From positions 62,001 through 126,000 of the forward strand of contig NZ_JAHTBN010000005.1 of the NCBI RefSeq assembly GCF_019166065.1: DNA of 64,000 bases, given 5' to 3'. This stretch comes from Candidimonas humi (GTDB lineage: Bacteria > Pseudomonadota > Gammaproteobacteria > Burkholderiales > Burkholderiaceae_B). Under the pieces are notes generated by a model. That model had not been told where the DNA came from and did not search any database. It was given only the letters and a program-made list of their open reading frames with translations. The position numbers were made by a program, and so were the translations under genes. The stretch's first letter is position 1. The number at the start of each line of letters is the position of its first letter. Shown piece after piece: positions 55,388-64,000 of this stretch.

Positions 55388-55423
55388 GCCGGCCGGCGTG
55401 GCCGCGATGCCGCGCCGGCCGGC
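55388..55423. terminator. GC-rich hairpin between the Bug and sulfatase genes
   Basis: GCCGGCCGGCG (55388-55398) and CGCCGGCCGGC (55413-55423) form a perfect 11-bp stem 13 bases after the Bug stop. No T-run follows. A short tandem repeat (GCAAGCC, GCAAGCC, GCAAGTCC) occupies 55438-55463 before the next gene. Confidence 0.4.
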
Positions 55424-55524
55424 AGGTGAGTGGGCTTGCAAGCCGCAAGCCGCAAGTCCGCAACCTAAGTGCGCAAGCCGCAAACCCGCCAGGCGCCGTC
55501 GCCGTCATCCAACCGAAATCACCG

Positions 55525-57228
55525 ATGAGCCGCATCCGCAATATCCTGTTCATCATGGCCGATCAGCTACGCGCCGATCACCTGGGCTGCTACGGGCATC
55601 CGTACATCCGCACCCCGAACATCGACGCGCTGGCCGCGCGCGGCGTGCGCTTCGACCGCGCCTTCGTGAATTCCGGCGTATGCGGGCCGTCGCGCATGAG
55701 CTACTACACCGGCCGCTATCCGTCCACGCACGGCGCGACCTGGAACCGCGTGCCGCTGTCCATCGGCGAAGTCACCATGGGCGAATACCTGCGCGAGCAG
55801 GGCCGCAGGCTGGTGCTGGCGGGAAAGACGCACATCATGCCCGACCACGCGGGGCTGCAGCGCCTGGCGATCGATGGCGGCAGCGAACTCGGGCGCTTGC
55901 TGCACAGCGGCGGCTTCGAGGAAATCGACCGCTACGACGGCCATCACGAGCCGGGCGAGGAAAGCGGCTATCCCGCCTACCTGCGGCGCAACGGCTATGT
56001 GTCGGACGACCCCTGGACCGATTTCGTGATCTCCGCGCGCGACGAACGGGGGCAAGCGGTCAGCGGCTGGCACATGTGCAATGCTCGCTACCCGGCGCTG
56101 GTCGACGAGCCGCATTCCGAGACGGCCTACATGACCGACCAGGCCCTGGCCTTCATGCGCAAGAAGGGCGACGAGCCCTGGGTGCTGCACCTGAGCTACG
56201 TCAAGCCGCACTGGCCTTATATCGTGCCGGCCCCCTATCACAATATGTACGGCATGGACCAATGCCTGCCGGTGGTGCGCAACGAGGCGGAGAGGCGCGA
56301 TGCGCATCCGGTGGTGGCGGCCTATCGCCAGCAGGAAGAGAGCCAGAGTTTCGCCATGGACGAGTGCGTGCGCACCGTGCGCCCCGCCTACCAGGGCCTG
56401 ATCACGCAATTGGACGATCATCTGGGCCGGCTGTTCGAATACATGGAAGACGCGGGCCTGATGCGCGATACGCTGATCGTGCTGACGGCCGACCATGGCG
56501 ATTTCCTGGGCGACCATTGGCTGGGCGAGAAAGAGCTGTTCTACGAAACCATCCAACGCGTGCCTTTTATCCTGGTGGATCCGTCGCCGGAGGCGGACGC
56601 TACGCGCGGCCGTGCCGAGGCCCGCATGGTGGAGTCGGTCGACGTGCTGCCGACCTTTCTGGATGCGCTGGACCTGCCGCGAGCCAGTCATCGCCTGGAA
56701 GGACACAGCCTGTTGCCGCTGCTGCGTGGCGAGCCTGGCGGGCAGTCTGGCGGGTCGTCCGGCGGGGCGCAGGGTCGATCGGCCGAGCTGCCGTCCGGTA
56801 CATCGGGGGGCGCATCGGCAAGCGATCCGGCGCGTGAACTGCCGCGCGACGCCATGGGCGAGAGCCTCGGGGAATCCGGAGCCTGGCGCGACTGCGTGTT
56901 TTCGGAACTGGACTACAGCTACAGGCTGGCGCGCCTGTTGATGCACAAAACGCCGCAGACGGCGCGCGCCTGGTCGGTGCGCACCGAGCGCTGGCGCTAT
57001 GTCTACTGGATGGGCGAGCCCGAGCAGCTCTACGATCTGCAGGCCGACCCGGACCAGTTCCAGGACCTGGGCCGCGAGGCCACGCACGCCGCCGTGCGCG
57101 CCGAGTTGCGGGCGCGGCTGTTCGACTGGTTCACGCGCCTGAAGCGCCGCACCACGGTCACCGATGCGGCCATAGAAAAGGGCACCAACGCCCACAAGAA
57201 GGCGGGGGTGTTCTTCGGCCAGTGGTAA
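55525..57228 (+). CDS. Sulfatase-family hydrolase (phosphonate monoester hydrolase/arylsulfatase type)
   Basis: A 567-residue alkaline-phosphatase-superfamily enzyme. Asp13 (IMADQLRADH) and the later TADHGDFLGDH supply metal ligands. Cys53 in CGPSR (53-57) is the site converted to formylglycine in sulfatases and in phosphonate monoester hydrolases, to which the overall sequence is most similar. There is no signal peptide, so it is cytoplasmic. A Gly/Ser-rich insert of about 50 residues (roughly 410-455) interrupts the C-terminal part, between LLPLLRGEPG and WRDCVFSELDY. It is downstream of the Bug gene. The start at 55525 is conserved. Confidence 0.9.
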   Translation: MSRIRNILFIMADQLRADHLGCYGHPYIRTPNIDALAARGVRFDRAFVNSGVCGPSRMSYYTGRYPSTHGATWNRVPLSIGEVTMGEYLREQGRRLVLAGKTHIMPDHAGLQRLAIDGGSELGRLLHSGGFEEIDRYDGHHEPGEESGYPAYLRRNGYVSDDPWTDFVISARDERGQAVSGWHMCNARYPALVDEPHSETAYMTDQALAFMRKKGDEPWVLHLSYVKPHWPYIVPAPYHNMYGMDQCLPVVRNEAERRDAHPVVAAYRQQEESQSFAMDECVRTVRPAYQGLITQLDDHLGRLFEYMEDAGLMRDTLIVLTADHGDFLGDHWLGEKELFYETIQRVPFILVDPSPEADATRGRAEARMVESVDVLPTFLDALDLPRASHRLEGHSLLPLLRGEPGGQSGGSSGGAQGRSAELPSGTSGGASASDPARELPRDAMGESLGESGAWRDCVFSELDYSYRLARLLMHKTPQTARAWSVRTERWRYVYWMGEPEQLYDLQADPDQFQDLGREATHAAVRAELRARLFDWFTRLKRRTTVTDAAIEKGTNAHKKAGVFFGQW

Positions 57229-57251
57229 GTGGCGCCGCGCCGCCGCGGGCC

Positions 57252-57626
57252 TCAGCTCAGCCAGGACATGGGGTTGTGGTGCAAGGCCACGCCTACTATA
57301 TAGAAGAAGATGGCGATCGCCACCAGCGCCGCCAGCCCCCGTGTGCCGGCGGTCTTGCCGCGCTTGATCGCAATGGTGCCGATGCCGATATACAGCACCA
57401 GCGCTATCAGCTTGGCGACGATCCAGGATTGCAGGCTGCCCAGCATCACGGTCAGCGCGATGCCGCAAACCAGCAGCACGGTGTCGATGATGTGCGGCAG
57501 TATCTTTACCACGGGCAGCCGCAGGCGGGCCGAGCCGGTCACCGACCAGTAGGCGCGCAGCACGAAGAAAATGATGCTGAGCGCGGCCGCGGTGACGTGC
57601 AAGTGTCTGATTGCCAAATAAGTCAT
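57252..57626 (-). CDS. SirB2 family membrane protein
   Basis: A 124-residue protein with four membrane helices. The family pattern is RHLHVTAAALSIIFFVLRAYWS, then KILPHIIDTVLLVCGIAL and AKLIALVLYIGIGTIAIKRGKT. SirB2 proteins have no firm function. It stands alone, convergent with the sulfatase gene (stop codons 23 bases apart). Confidence 0.87.
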   Translation of the reverse strand: MTYLAIRHLHVTAAALSIIFFVLRAYWSVTGSARLRLPVVKILPHIIDTVLLVCGIALTVMLGSLQSWIVAKLIALVLYIGIGTIAIKRGKTAGTRGLAALVAIAIFFYIVGVALHHNPMSWLS

Positions 57627-57780
57627 TTCAATCGTTTGTGTCGAAGTTCGAGTCTGGCTGGTTGGAAAGAAATCAGTAGAAGGGAGCTAGTAGAAGGATA
57701 CTAGTGGAAATCGGCCGGTTTTTTGCGCGAGCCGCCTTGCGTGCCGGATTCACCCGCTTTGGGCCGCATCGGCGTTCTGT

Positions 57781-59703
57781 TCAGGTCAGCTCCCAGGCGC
57801 CGCCGCCCTTGATGCTGAGGCAGCGCGGGTGGAAGGCGAGCAGGGTGCTGCGGTGGCCGACGCTCACCAATATGGTGTCGGGCAATTGTTCGCGCGCCAG
57901 CCGGTACATGGCTTCTTCCAGACCTTCGTCCAGGGCCGACGTGGCCTCGTCCAGGAAAGCGGCCACCGGGCGGGCCAGCAACAGGCGGCCGAAAGCCAGG
58001 CGCTGCTGCTCGCCCAGCGACAGGATGCGGCCCCAGTCGGCCGACTGGTCGAGCTGGTCGACCAGATGGCCCAGTTGCACCTGGCGCAGCACTTGGCGCG
58101 CCGCGTCGTCGGCGCCGGCCGTGGCGGGGGAGATCGCCTCGCTGCGGCCGGCGGCCGCCAGCAGCGCGTCCAGGTTCTGTCCGGCATTGCGCGTGCGCGT
58201 GACTGTGTCTTCCTGCAGGCGTTTGGAACTGTTCACGTCCAGCACGGCGGGGCTGGCCAGATAGGGCGGATGTCCGGGGTAGTACAGCGCCTCGCGCAGG
58301 CTGCCCAGCGGCAGATAGGGCTTCTGCGACAGGAACAGGACATCGTTCTCGGGCCGGATGATGCCGCCTTCGCAATAGGGCCAGAGGCCTGCGATGGCGC
58401 GCAGCAGCGTGGTCTTGCCCGAACCCGAAGCGCCGCGGATCAGCAGCGGCGCGTGCGGCTCGACTTCGAGCGAGACGCGCTCGAGCAGCGGTTGGCGATC
58501 GGGCCGGCGCACGGTCAGCAAGTCCAGCGCGACGCGCCCGCCGTCGGCGCGCACATCGGGCGCGGGCAATTCTTGCGCAAGGGCGATGGCGGTAGTGAAA
58601 CCCGTCAAACGATCGAGCGTTGCGCGATAGGCGGCGAAGCTGTCGTAGGCGTTACGGAAGAACGACAGGTTGTCCTGCAGGCGCCCGAAGGCCTGCGCGG
58701 TCTGGATCAGGTCGCCCAGGCTGATCTGCTTGGTGAAGAAGCGCTGCGCCTGGATGATAAAGGGGAACACCACGGCGGCCTGGGTTACCGTGAAGTTGAA
58801 GCCCAGGAACTTCAAGGACCGATAGACGATAGCCCATGAGTTGGCGATGACTTGCGCGAACCGGCTGCGCAGCAGCGCACCCTCGACTTTCTCGCCGGCA
58901 TAGAAGGCCACGCTCTCGGCGTATTCGCGCAGGCGCACCAGCGCGTAACGATAATCGGCGTTGAAGCGTTCGTTCAGGAAGTTCAAGCTGATTAGCGGCC
59001 GGCCGATGCGGATGGCCAGCACCGTGGCCACGATCACATAGATGAACACCAGGAACACCATGGCGCGCGGAACCTCCACGCCCATCACAGCCAGCGGGCC
59101 GGACAGATTCCACAGGATCAAGGTGAACGCATAGGTCGACACCAGGGCGTTGATCACGCCCATCGACAACGTCAGCGAGCTGGTGACGAAGACGTTCACG
59201 TCTTGCTGGATACGCTGGTCCGGGTTGTCCACGGGGCGGCCCAGGTATTGGGTCTTGTAGTAGGTCTGGCCGTCGATCCAGCGGGACAGCATGCGCTCGT
59301 TCAGCCATACCCGCCAATGTATGGTGAAGGCCTGTTGCACATAGAATTCGATCAGCGAGCGCACCACATGCACTGTGGCCAGTATGGCGAACAGCACCAT
59401 CGCGAACCAGAACCCGGCCTCGTCGAGCTTTTGCAGCGAGGTGTACATGCTGTTGTACCAGGACGAGAACAGCACATCCAGGCGCACCGCGATAAGGGTC
59501 AGCAGCAGGATGAACGCCAGCACCACCAGCGGCCGCCAGCCGCGCCGGGTCATGAAATAGGCGCCGGACAAGTTCCAGAACTGCCGCCCCCACACCGTGT
59601 AGCGGGCCAGGCCCCAGATCGCCGCAACCGCCAGCACCACGGTGATGGCATACGCTTTCAGTACCCACAGGGCGCTAAGCAGCAGTTCGTGATTCCAGTT
59701 CAT
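57781..59703 (-). CDS. ABC transporter, fused permease/ATPase (SbmA/BacA-like, YddA type)
   Basis: A 640-residue half-transporter. The membrane domain (about residues 1-330, six helices, including WNLSGAYFMTRRGWRPL, DVLFSSWYNSMYTSLQ and NPDQRIQQDVNVF) belongs to the SbmA/BacA group. The ATPase domain has Walker A GASGSGKTTLL, signature LSLGEQQRLAFGRLLL and Walker B AAFLDEATSALDE. Relatives take up vitamin B12 or peptides, or modify the envelope. No partner gene is adjacent. Confidence 0.9.
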   Translation of the reverse strand: MNWNHELLLSALWVLKAYAITVVLAVAAIWGLARYTVWGRQFWNLSGAYFMTRRGWRPLVVLAFILLLTLIAVRLDVLFSSWYNSMYTSLQKLDEAGFWFAMVLFAILATVHVVRSLIEFYVQQAFTIHWRVWLNERMLSRWIDGQTYYKTQYLGRPVDNPDQRIQQDVNVFVTSSLTLSMGVINALVSTYAFTLILWNLSGPLAVMGVEVPRAMVFLVFIYVIVATVLAIRIGRPLISLNFLNERFNADYRYALVRLREYAESVAFYAGEKVEGALLRSRFAQVIANSWAIVYRSLKFLGFNFTVTQAAVVFPFIIQAQRFFTKQISLGDLIQTAQAFGRLQDNLSFFRNAYDSFAAYRATLDRLTGFTTAIALAQELPAPDVRADGGRVALDLLTVRRPDRQPLLERVSLEVEPHAPLLIRGASGSGKTTLLRAIAGLWPYCEGGIIRPENDVLFLSQKPYLPLGSLREALYYPGHPPYLASPAVLDVNSSKRLQEDTVTRTRNAGQNLDALLAAAGRSEAISPATAGADDAARQVLRQVQLGHLVDQLDQSADWGRILSLGEQQRLAFGRLLLARPVAAFLDEATSALDEGLEEAMYRLAREQLPDTILVSVGHRSTLLAFHPRCLSIKGGGAWELT

Positions 59704-60110
59704 TCATGCTCCGTAGTGGGCGCGCACGGGGCGCGGGGTCGGCGTGCGCTTCGGCCGCCCGGCGTGCGAGGCGCCCAAAGTATACGTGGAATTTCTCTAT
59801 AGGATCGACGCCGCGGCGCTAGGTTCCGCAGCGGTTTGCTGCCATTGTGCCGGACGACGGTCTTTCGACTGCGCCGGCCTTTCGGCGGCGATGCCCGGAT
59901 GGCGGCGGCTTGGTTATGGTAGCGGCGCGTGGATTGCAAGGGTTCATGGATGCCGATGTCCCACGGATGCCAGGTCCCACGGATGCCAGTGTCCCATGGA
60001 TGGCGGTGGCGCCCGGGATTATTTATGATGGGGCGTGCCGGGCCTCGATCGCCGGGGCCCGGCTTGGCGTTTGTTTCGATCAACCCGTTTTCTTATTTAC
60101 GAGAATCCGT
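59704..60110. repeat. Gene-free stretch with a 16-17 bp tandem repeat
   Basis: Within this 407-base gap, units starting GGATGCC and ending GTCCCAC or close variants are repeated 3.4 times at 59948-60004 (copies at 59948, 59965, 59981 and a partial at 59998). Frames across the repeat encode no recognised protein. The rest of the gap must hold the promoters of the ABC transporter and tautomerase genes, but no clear element is seen. Confidence 0.65.
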
Positions 60111-60485
60111 ATGCCTTACTTGACTATCACCGCGACCCAGGGTCTGTCCTCCGACCAGAAAAAACAATTGCTCGAACGTTCCAGCGATGCTGTGGTGCGC
60201 AGCATCGGCGCGCCCTTGAAGAGCGTGCGCGTCCTGCTGAACGAGCTGAGCCCTGATTCCTATATGGATGGTGGCCAGTTTGGCGGGCAAACCGTGATGT
60301 ACGAAGTCGATTTCATCGAGGGGCGCAACGAAGAGCTCAAGTCCGCCCTGATTGCCGCCTTGAGCAAGACCGCTCACGAGGTGACCGGACTGTCGGAGCA
60401 GGACATCCGCGTGCGGCTGAGCGATTTCCCCAAGACGAATATGGGTATGGCCGGCGGCATCACCGCCAAGCAGGCCGGACGCTAA
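60111..60485 (+). CDS. Tautomerase family protein (4-oxalocrotonate tautomerase superfamily)
   Basis: A 124-residue protein starting MPYLTITATQGLS; removal of Met would expose the catalytic Pro1. Two 4-OT-like halves are visible: residues 1-62, and about 65-124 (MYEVDFIEGRNEELKSALI to the end), as in two-domain members such as cis-CaaD-type and malonate-semialdehyde decarboxylase relatives. Arg and Phe positions were not checked further. The start at 60111 is set by the required Met-Pro. The substrate is unknown. Confidence 0.85.
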   Translation: MPYLTITATQGLSSDQKKQLLERSSDAVVRSIGAPLKSVRVLLNELSPDSYMDGGQFGGQTVMYEVDFIEGRNEELKSALIAALSKTAHEVTGLSEQDIRVRLSDFPKTNMGMAGGITAKQAGR

Positions 60486-61256
60486 GCCGGATCGCCGCGT
60501 CGCTGCGGCTTGCACCGGTAGGCCCGTGGTGGCCAGGAAGTTGCGCCTGGCTGCTGCTCGTGCCTGCCGCATGTGCCTTCATCGCGCTTCCAGCGTGCGC
60601 CTCGACTGCACAAGAAGAATTTAAGAGGCCGATCGATCTTCAGCACGCACGGATTCAAAACCCACGAGCATCGAAGGGTTTTGAGGCTACTTAAACCTTT
60701 AAGTACATAAATCAAGAAGTTACATAGGCCTTGATGGCAGGCTGGTTTTGCTAGTGAAGACACCTGCAAAGTATCGGGTGGAAAGTTTTTTGCACAGGAA
60801 GAGCTACAAATAGGATCGAATGCGCATATTGGATGATGATTGAAGAAATGATATGTTTCTATTGTTACTATAAAAATAGCTGAATGTTGCTTAAATTGGT
60901 CAAAATAATTGGGGTTTACCCCTAAATATGCTACGTATTTGGTAATGAAGTTTACAAAAATTTAATCAATAGATATGATTCCAAACGAAAAGAGAGCGTT
61001 TCCAAAGTTCTGATTACGAATACGCTGGTAACGGCGCGTATATAGGGGTTTTGGCGGCGCGGGCCGAGTGAGGCGGTACGCGCATAAAAGTAGTAAATCC
61101 GAACCCCCTACCTCCAGAGCATCTTGTTTTTACCGCGGCGGAAGGGCAGCGCGCATACGCACGTCTGTTTCAAATAAAGTTCCGCCGCGGATCACGGCAG
61201 CAGTGGTGTGCAGGGCAAGTCGCCGTAGCGCACCGATCTTGACGCAAGGGGCAGCA
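60486..61256. promoter_or_regulatory. AT-rich 771-base leader before the autotransporter
   Basis: From about 60600 to 61020 the base composition falls well below that of the rest of the window, with no coding frame. It contains the perfect dyad TACTTAAA-cc-TTTAAGTA (60688-60705), GGGG-ttta-CCCC (60911-60922) and several A/T runs. The pattern is typical of a strongly regulated promoter of a surface-protein gene that is silenced by nucleoid proteins. A single promoter cannot be fixed by eye. Confidence 0.5.
61133..61190. promoter_or_regulatory. Long-range inverted repeat in the autotransporter leader
   Basis: CCGCGGCGGAA (61133-61143) and TTCCGCCGCGG (61180-61190) are perfect complements separated by 36 bases, ending 66 bases before the ATG. 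If transcribed, they would form a stable stem-loop in the mRNA leader that could affect translation or stability. Confidence 0.45.
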
Positions 61257-64000
61257 ATGCATACGGTATCGAATCGCGGGACAGCAAGGCGGAATACGGC
61301 GACACGCCATGCAACGAATGGGGCCAGGGCCGCAACAAAAAGCTCGCCAGGAGGCGGCGGCTCGCGCGCCTTGCGCGCAACCCTGCTGGCTTCAGCGCTG
61401 CTGGGGGTTTATGGCGTAGCGGCGGCCGCCGAGACCTTGACCTGCAGCAGTTCCTGTGTCCTGGATCCTGGCACCACATACACCAGCGTGGTGGTCAATG
61501 CGCCGGGCGTAGCCTCGGGCAGTGGATCCGTCATCAGCGGCTCGGCCTATGAGCTCACTAAAATCAACGCCGGCGGCAGCCTTACCCTGGACGGGGCGTC
61601 GATCAGCAACGACGTCAGCACGCCCAACGGCCAGAACGGCCGGTCGGTGACCGCGAGCGGGGCCGGCGCCACGGCTCATATCACCAATTCCGTCATCGAT
61701 CTTACGGCGAATTCGGACAACAACTATGCCCATGCGTATGCCGCGGCGGTGGGCGCAGACGGCGGTGGCCATGTGGTGGTCGACGGCGGCTCCATCACGG
61801 CCACCGGCAGCAAGCGCACGGTAGGCATCGAGGCCAATGGCGGTGGCTCGATCATCGACGCGAGCAACCTCACGATCGACACCTACAGCACATTCGGCCA
61901 TGCGGTGAACGCGTACACCGATCCAAACGGAGCGCCCACTACCGCGACAGTCAACCTGGACCATGTAGTGATCACCACCCACGACCCGGTCTATGCCGAC
62001 GGCATCCAGTCCGCGAATGCGGGCGCAAGCGTCAATGCCGTCGATACCGATGTCGTCACGTCAGGTGCCGGCAGTTTCGGCGCCGAGGTGTTCAACGGGG
62101 CCACGGCCTCGTTCACCAACGGCAGCATCACGACCGCGGGGGCCGGAGCCGCGGGCCTGCGGGCATACAGCGGCGGTTCTCTGGGGCAAGGCAGTATCAC
62201 GGCTTCGGGCACGCACATATCCACCAGCGGCAGCAACGCCGCGGGGGCGCTGGGCGGCGCCGAGAACTCGGCGGGTAACGTCACCCTGCACGGCGTAACC
62301 ATCGATACGGCCGGAGACCATTCCCCGGCCCTGGAATCCGCCTACGGCGGCACGGTCAGCGTCGACAATTCCAGCCTTACCACCCACGGCTTGTACAGCT
62401 ACGGCGCCTATGCGCACAACGGCGGCGCGATCACGCTGAACGGCGGCTCGGTGACCACCGCCAACGCAACGGGCCAGGTTATTCAGGACGGCGACGGCTC
62501 GCGCGCCTACGCCCTGTATGCCGACGGCACGGGTTCCAGTGTCTCGGCCACCAACGGCACGACCATACTGACTAACGGGCAGCGGGCCTACGGCGGCTAC
62601 GCCCTCGGCGGCGGCAACGTAAATATTAGCGGCGGGTCGATTACGACCAACGGTTTCATGGCCTATGGCGTTTATGCCAGTGGCGCCGGGTCCACGCTGA
62701 CCACCAATGGCACCAATATCACCACGACGGGCGATTCCGCCGATGCGGTCTGGGCGTACCAGGGCGGTGTGACGAATGTGAATGGCGGCGTCATCGATGT
62801 GGGCGGGGATCCCAACATCAATGCCCCGCACGAAACCGCCAATGGGCTCGTAGCCGTAGGAGGCGACTCCAGCAATAGCGCGGGCACGATCAATGCAACG
62901 GGCATCACCCTGACGACCCGGGGCGACAACAGTATTGGGGCTTTGGCTGGCGGCGATATCGGCACGGCCCAAACGTCCGGCATCATCAATCTGAATAATT
63001 CATCGATCACCAATGTTGCCACGTCTGGCGCAGGCCGTGGCATTCTCGCGTCTTACGCAGGCTCCAGCGTTTCGGGCTCCAACAATACCATCAGCATTAC
63101 GGGTGCGGGCACGGGATGGAGCGACATGCCTGTGGCGGTGGCGGCCGAAAGCCAGGCGCAAGTCAATCTGACGGGCGGTTCGATCTCTGCCACGGGTGCG
63201 CAATATACGCGGGGCATCCTGGCCACGACCGGCGCTTCCGTTACGACAAACGGCACCGCTATTTCCACGACCGGCAACAACTCGCACGCGGTGCATGCCT
63301 GGGGAGCGACGTCCGGTGAAGCGCTGGTGCCCACCATTACCATCAATGGCGGCACCATTACGACCACGGGCGATAATTCCTGGGGCCTGTATTCCCAGCG
63401 TACCGGCAATATCACGAGCACGGCCGACATCACCACCAGTGGCCTGGCCGGTTTTGGCGCGTTTGCGGAAGAGGGCGCCGGCATTACTTTGAACGGCGGT
63501 TCCATCACTACTACCGGTGGGGCACTCAACGGCACGATAGGCAGTTTCGGCGTCCTGGCCAAGAACGGCAGCACCGTAAATGTGAACAACGTCGCCATCA
63601 ATACCAGCGGCGCCTTGGCCGATGGCTTGCGCTCGGACAGAGATGCCTCCGAGGCGGGCGGCATCATCGTCGCGTCCAATACCACCGTCAATACGAGCGG
63701 CGCCAACGCCAATGGCGTCAGCGTGTATGGCGGGAATGGCTCGGTCACCATGACTGGCGGCAGTGTCACCACTACCGGTGCTGGCTCGTCGTCGGCGTAC
63801 TTGCAAGATAACGCTACGGCCAGTTTCACGGGTACCAGCCTGAATTCCGCCGGGTCGACTTTTTCGTCGGCATTTACCCAGGCGGGCCAGTCACAGAACA
63901 TTACGCTGGGTAGCGGCACCTCCGTGGCTAGCAACAACGGCACGCTGCTGGGCGTGACGCGCAGCGGTGGCGGCGCGGACGGCACGATCGCCCTGGCGTT
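61257..64000 (+). CDS. Autotransporter, N-terminal signal and beta-helix passenger (partial, cut by right edge)
   Basis: An open frame of 914 residues with no stop before the window end. The N-terminus is an extended signal: a 37-residue basic and polar region, then the hydrophobic core ATLLASALLGVYGVAAAA, with cleavage near residue 58. The passenger is rich in Gly, Ser, Thr and Asn and made of repeated beta-helix turns with GGSITT-like motifs (for example near nt 62446, 62632, 63175, 63349, 63496 and 63758), typical of autotransporter passengers. Cys63 and Cys67 near the start of the mature part are unusual. The C-terminal barrel lies outside the window. It is probably a surface or secreted adhesin-like protein. 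Confidence 0.85.
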   Translation, partial: MHTVSNRGTARRNTATRHATNGARAATKSSPGGGGSRALRATLLASALLGVYGVAAAAETLTCSSSCVLDPGTTYTSVVVNAPGVASGSGSVISGSAYELTKINAGGSLTLDGASISNDVSTPNGQNGRSVTASGAGATAHITNSVIDLTANSDNNYAHAYAAAVGADGGGHVVVDGGSITATGSKRTVGIEANGGGSIIDASNLTIDTYSTFGHAVNAYTDPNGAPTTATVNLDHVVITTHDPVYADGIQSANAGASVNAVDTDVVTSGAGSFGAEVFNGATASFTNGSITTAGAGAAGLRAYSGGSLGQGSITASGTHISTSGSNAAGALGGAENSAGNVTLHGVTIDTAGDHSPALESAYGGTVSVDNSSLTTHGLYSYGAYAHNGGAITLNGGSVTTANATGQVIQDGDGSRAYALYADGTGSSVSATNGTTILTNGQRAYGGYALGGGNVNISGGSITTNGFMAYGVYASGAGSTLTTNGTNITTTGDSADAVWAYQGGVTNVNGGVIDVGGDPNINAPHETANGLVAVGGDSSNSAGTINATGITLTTRGDNSIGALAGGDIGTAQTSGIINLNNSSITNVATSGAGRGILASYAGSSVSGSNNTISITGAGTGWSDMPVAVAAESQAQVNLTGGSISATGAQYTRGILATTGASVTTNGTAISTTGNNSHAVHAWGATSGEALVPTITINGGTITTTGDNSWGLYSQRTGNITSTADITTSGLAGFGAFAEEGAGITLNGGSITTTGGALNGTIGSFGVLAKNGSTVNVNNVAINTSGALADGLRSDRDASEAGGIIVASNTTVNTSGANANGVSVYGGNGSVTMTGGSVTTTGAGSSSAYLQDNATASFTGTSLNSAGSTFSSAFTQAGQSQNITLGSGTSVASNNGTLLGVTRSGGGADGTIALA

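Noticed and set aside
62061-63985. Long minus-strand frames opposite the autotransporter
   Set aside because: They mirror the repetitive passenger (Val/Ala/Pro/Thr-rich) and have no domain; they are a by-product of the repeats.

Overview
The window is GC-rich DNA with dense, tightly spaced gene clusters. It looks like a chromosomal segment from a betaproteobacterium of the Alcaligenaceae (Bordetella/Achromobacter-like). The reasons are the two orphan Bug-type solute receptors of the tripartite tricarboxylate family, the cyo and cco terminal oxidases lying close together with a RegB/RegA-type redox two-component system, a YeiH/LysR pair, and a large autotransporter behind an AT-rich leader. 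The genus is an inference from gene content; no rRNA is present to confirm it. || Region 1 (1-20.6 kb) is mostly respiration. An M20 peptidase, a MAPEG protein and an MHS-type MFS carrier precede cyoABCD (ubiquinol oxidase bo3), a SURF1 assembly factor and the regB/regA pair, all on the plus strand. After an amidohydrolase, MgtC and AI-2E membrane proteins comes a minus-strand cbb3 oxidase cluster: ccoN, ccoO, ccoQ, ccoP, a small membrane protein, ccoI, ccoS and a Tat-exported high-potential iron-sulfur protein. A perfect FNR/ANR-type box lies upstream of ccoN. The segment therefore holds a high-oxygen quinol oxidase, a low-oxygen cytochrome c oxidase and a redox sensor within 20 kb. || Region 2 (20.5-37.4 kb) is catabolic. 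It has a DUF1993 protein and a BisC-type molybdoenzyme. A dihydrodipicolinate-synthase-like lyase, an SDR protein with altered catalytic residues and a Bug receptor run divergently from the molybdoenzyme. A minus-strand operon then encodes a form II CO-dehydrogenase-like molybdenum hydroxylase (S, L, M) with its CoxD, CoxE, CoxG and XdhC/CoxF helpers, divergent from a WYL regulator and a VOC protein. A TRIC-type membrane protein and an HpaI-type aldolase follow. || Region 3 (37.7-44.3 kb) looks like an acquired stress island: a toxin-antitoxin pair, three different Hsp20 genes behind a textbook sigma-32 promoter, groES-groEL, an unknown protein, and a frameshifted tyrosine integrase remnant that abuts tRNA-Asn. 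|| Region 4 (44.5-64 kb) contains an EmrAB-TolC-type efflux operon with its MarR regulator and repeated candidate operators, a patatin-like lipase with a long basic leader, LysR-YeiH, a MarR/Bug/arylsulfatase-like cluster (phosphonate monoester hydrolase type), SirB2, an SbmA/BacA-like ABC transporter, a tautomerase and, running off the right edge, the first 914 residues of a repeat-rich autotransporter.
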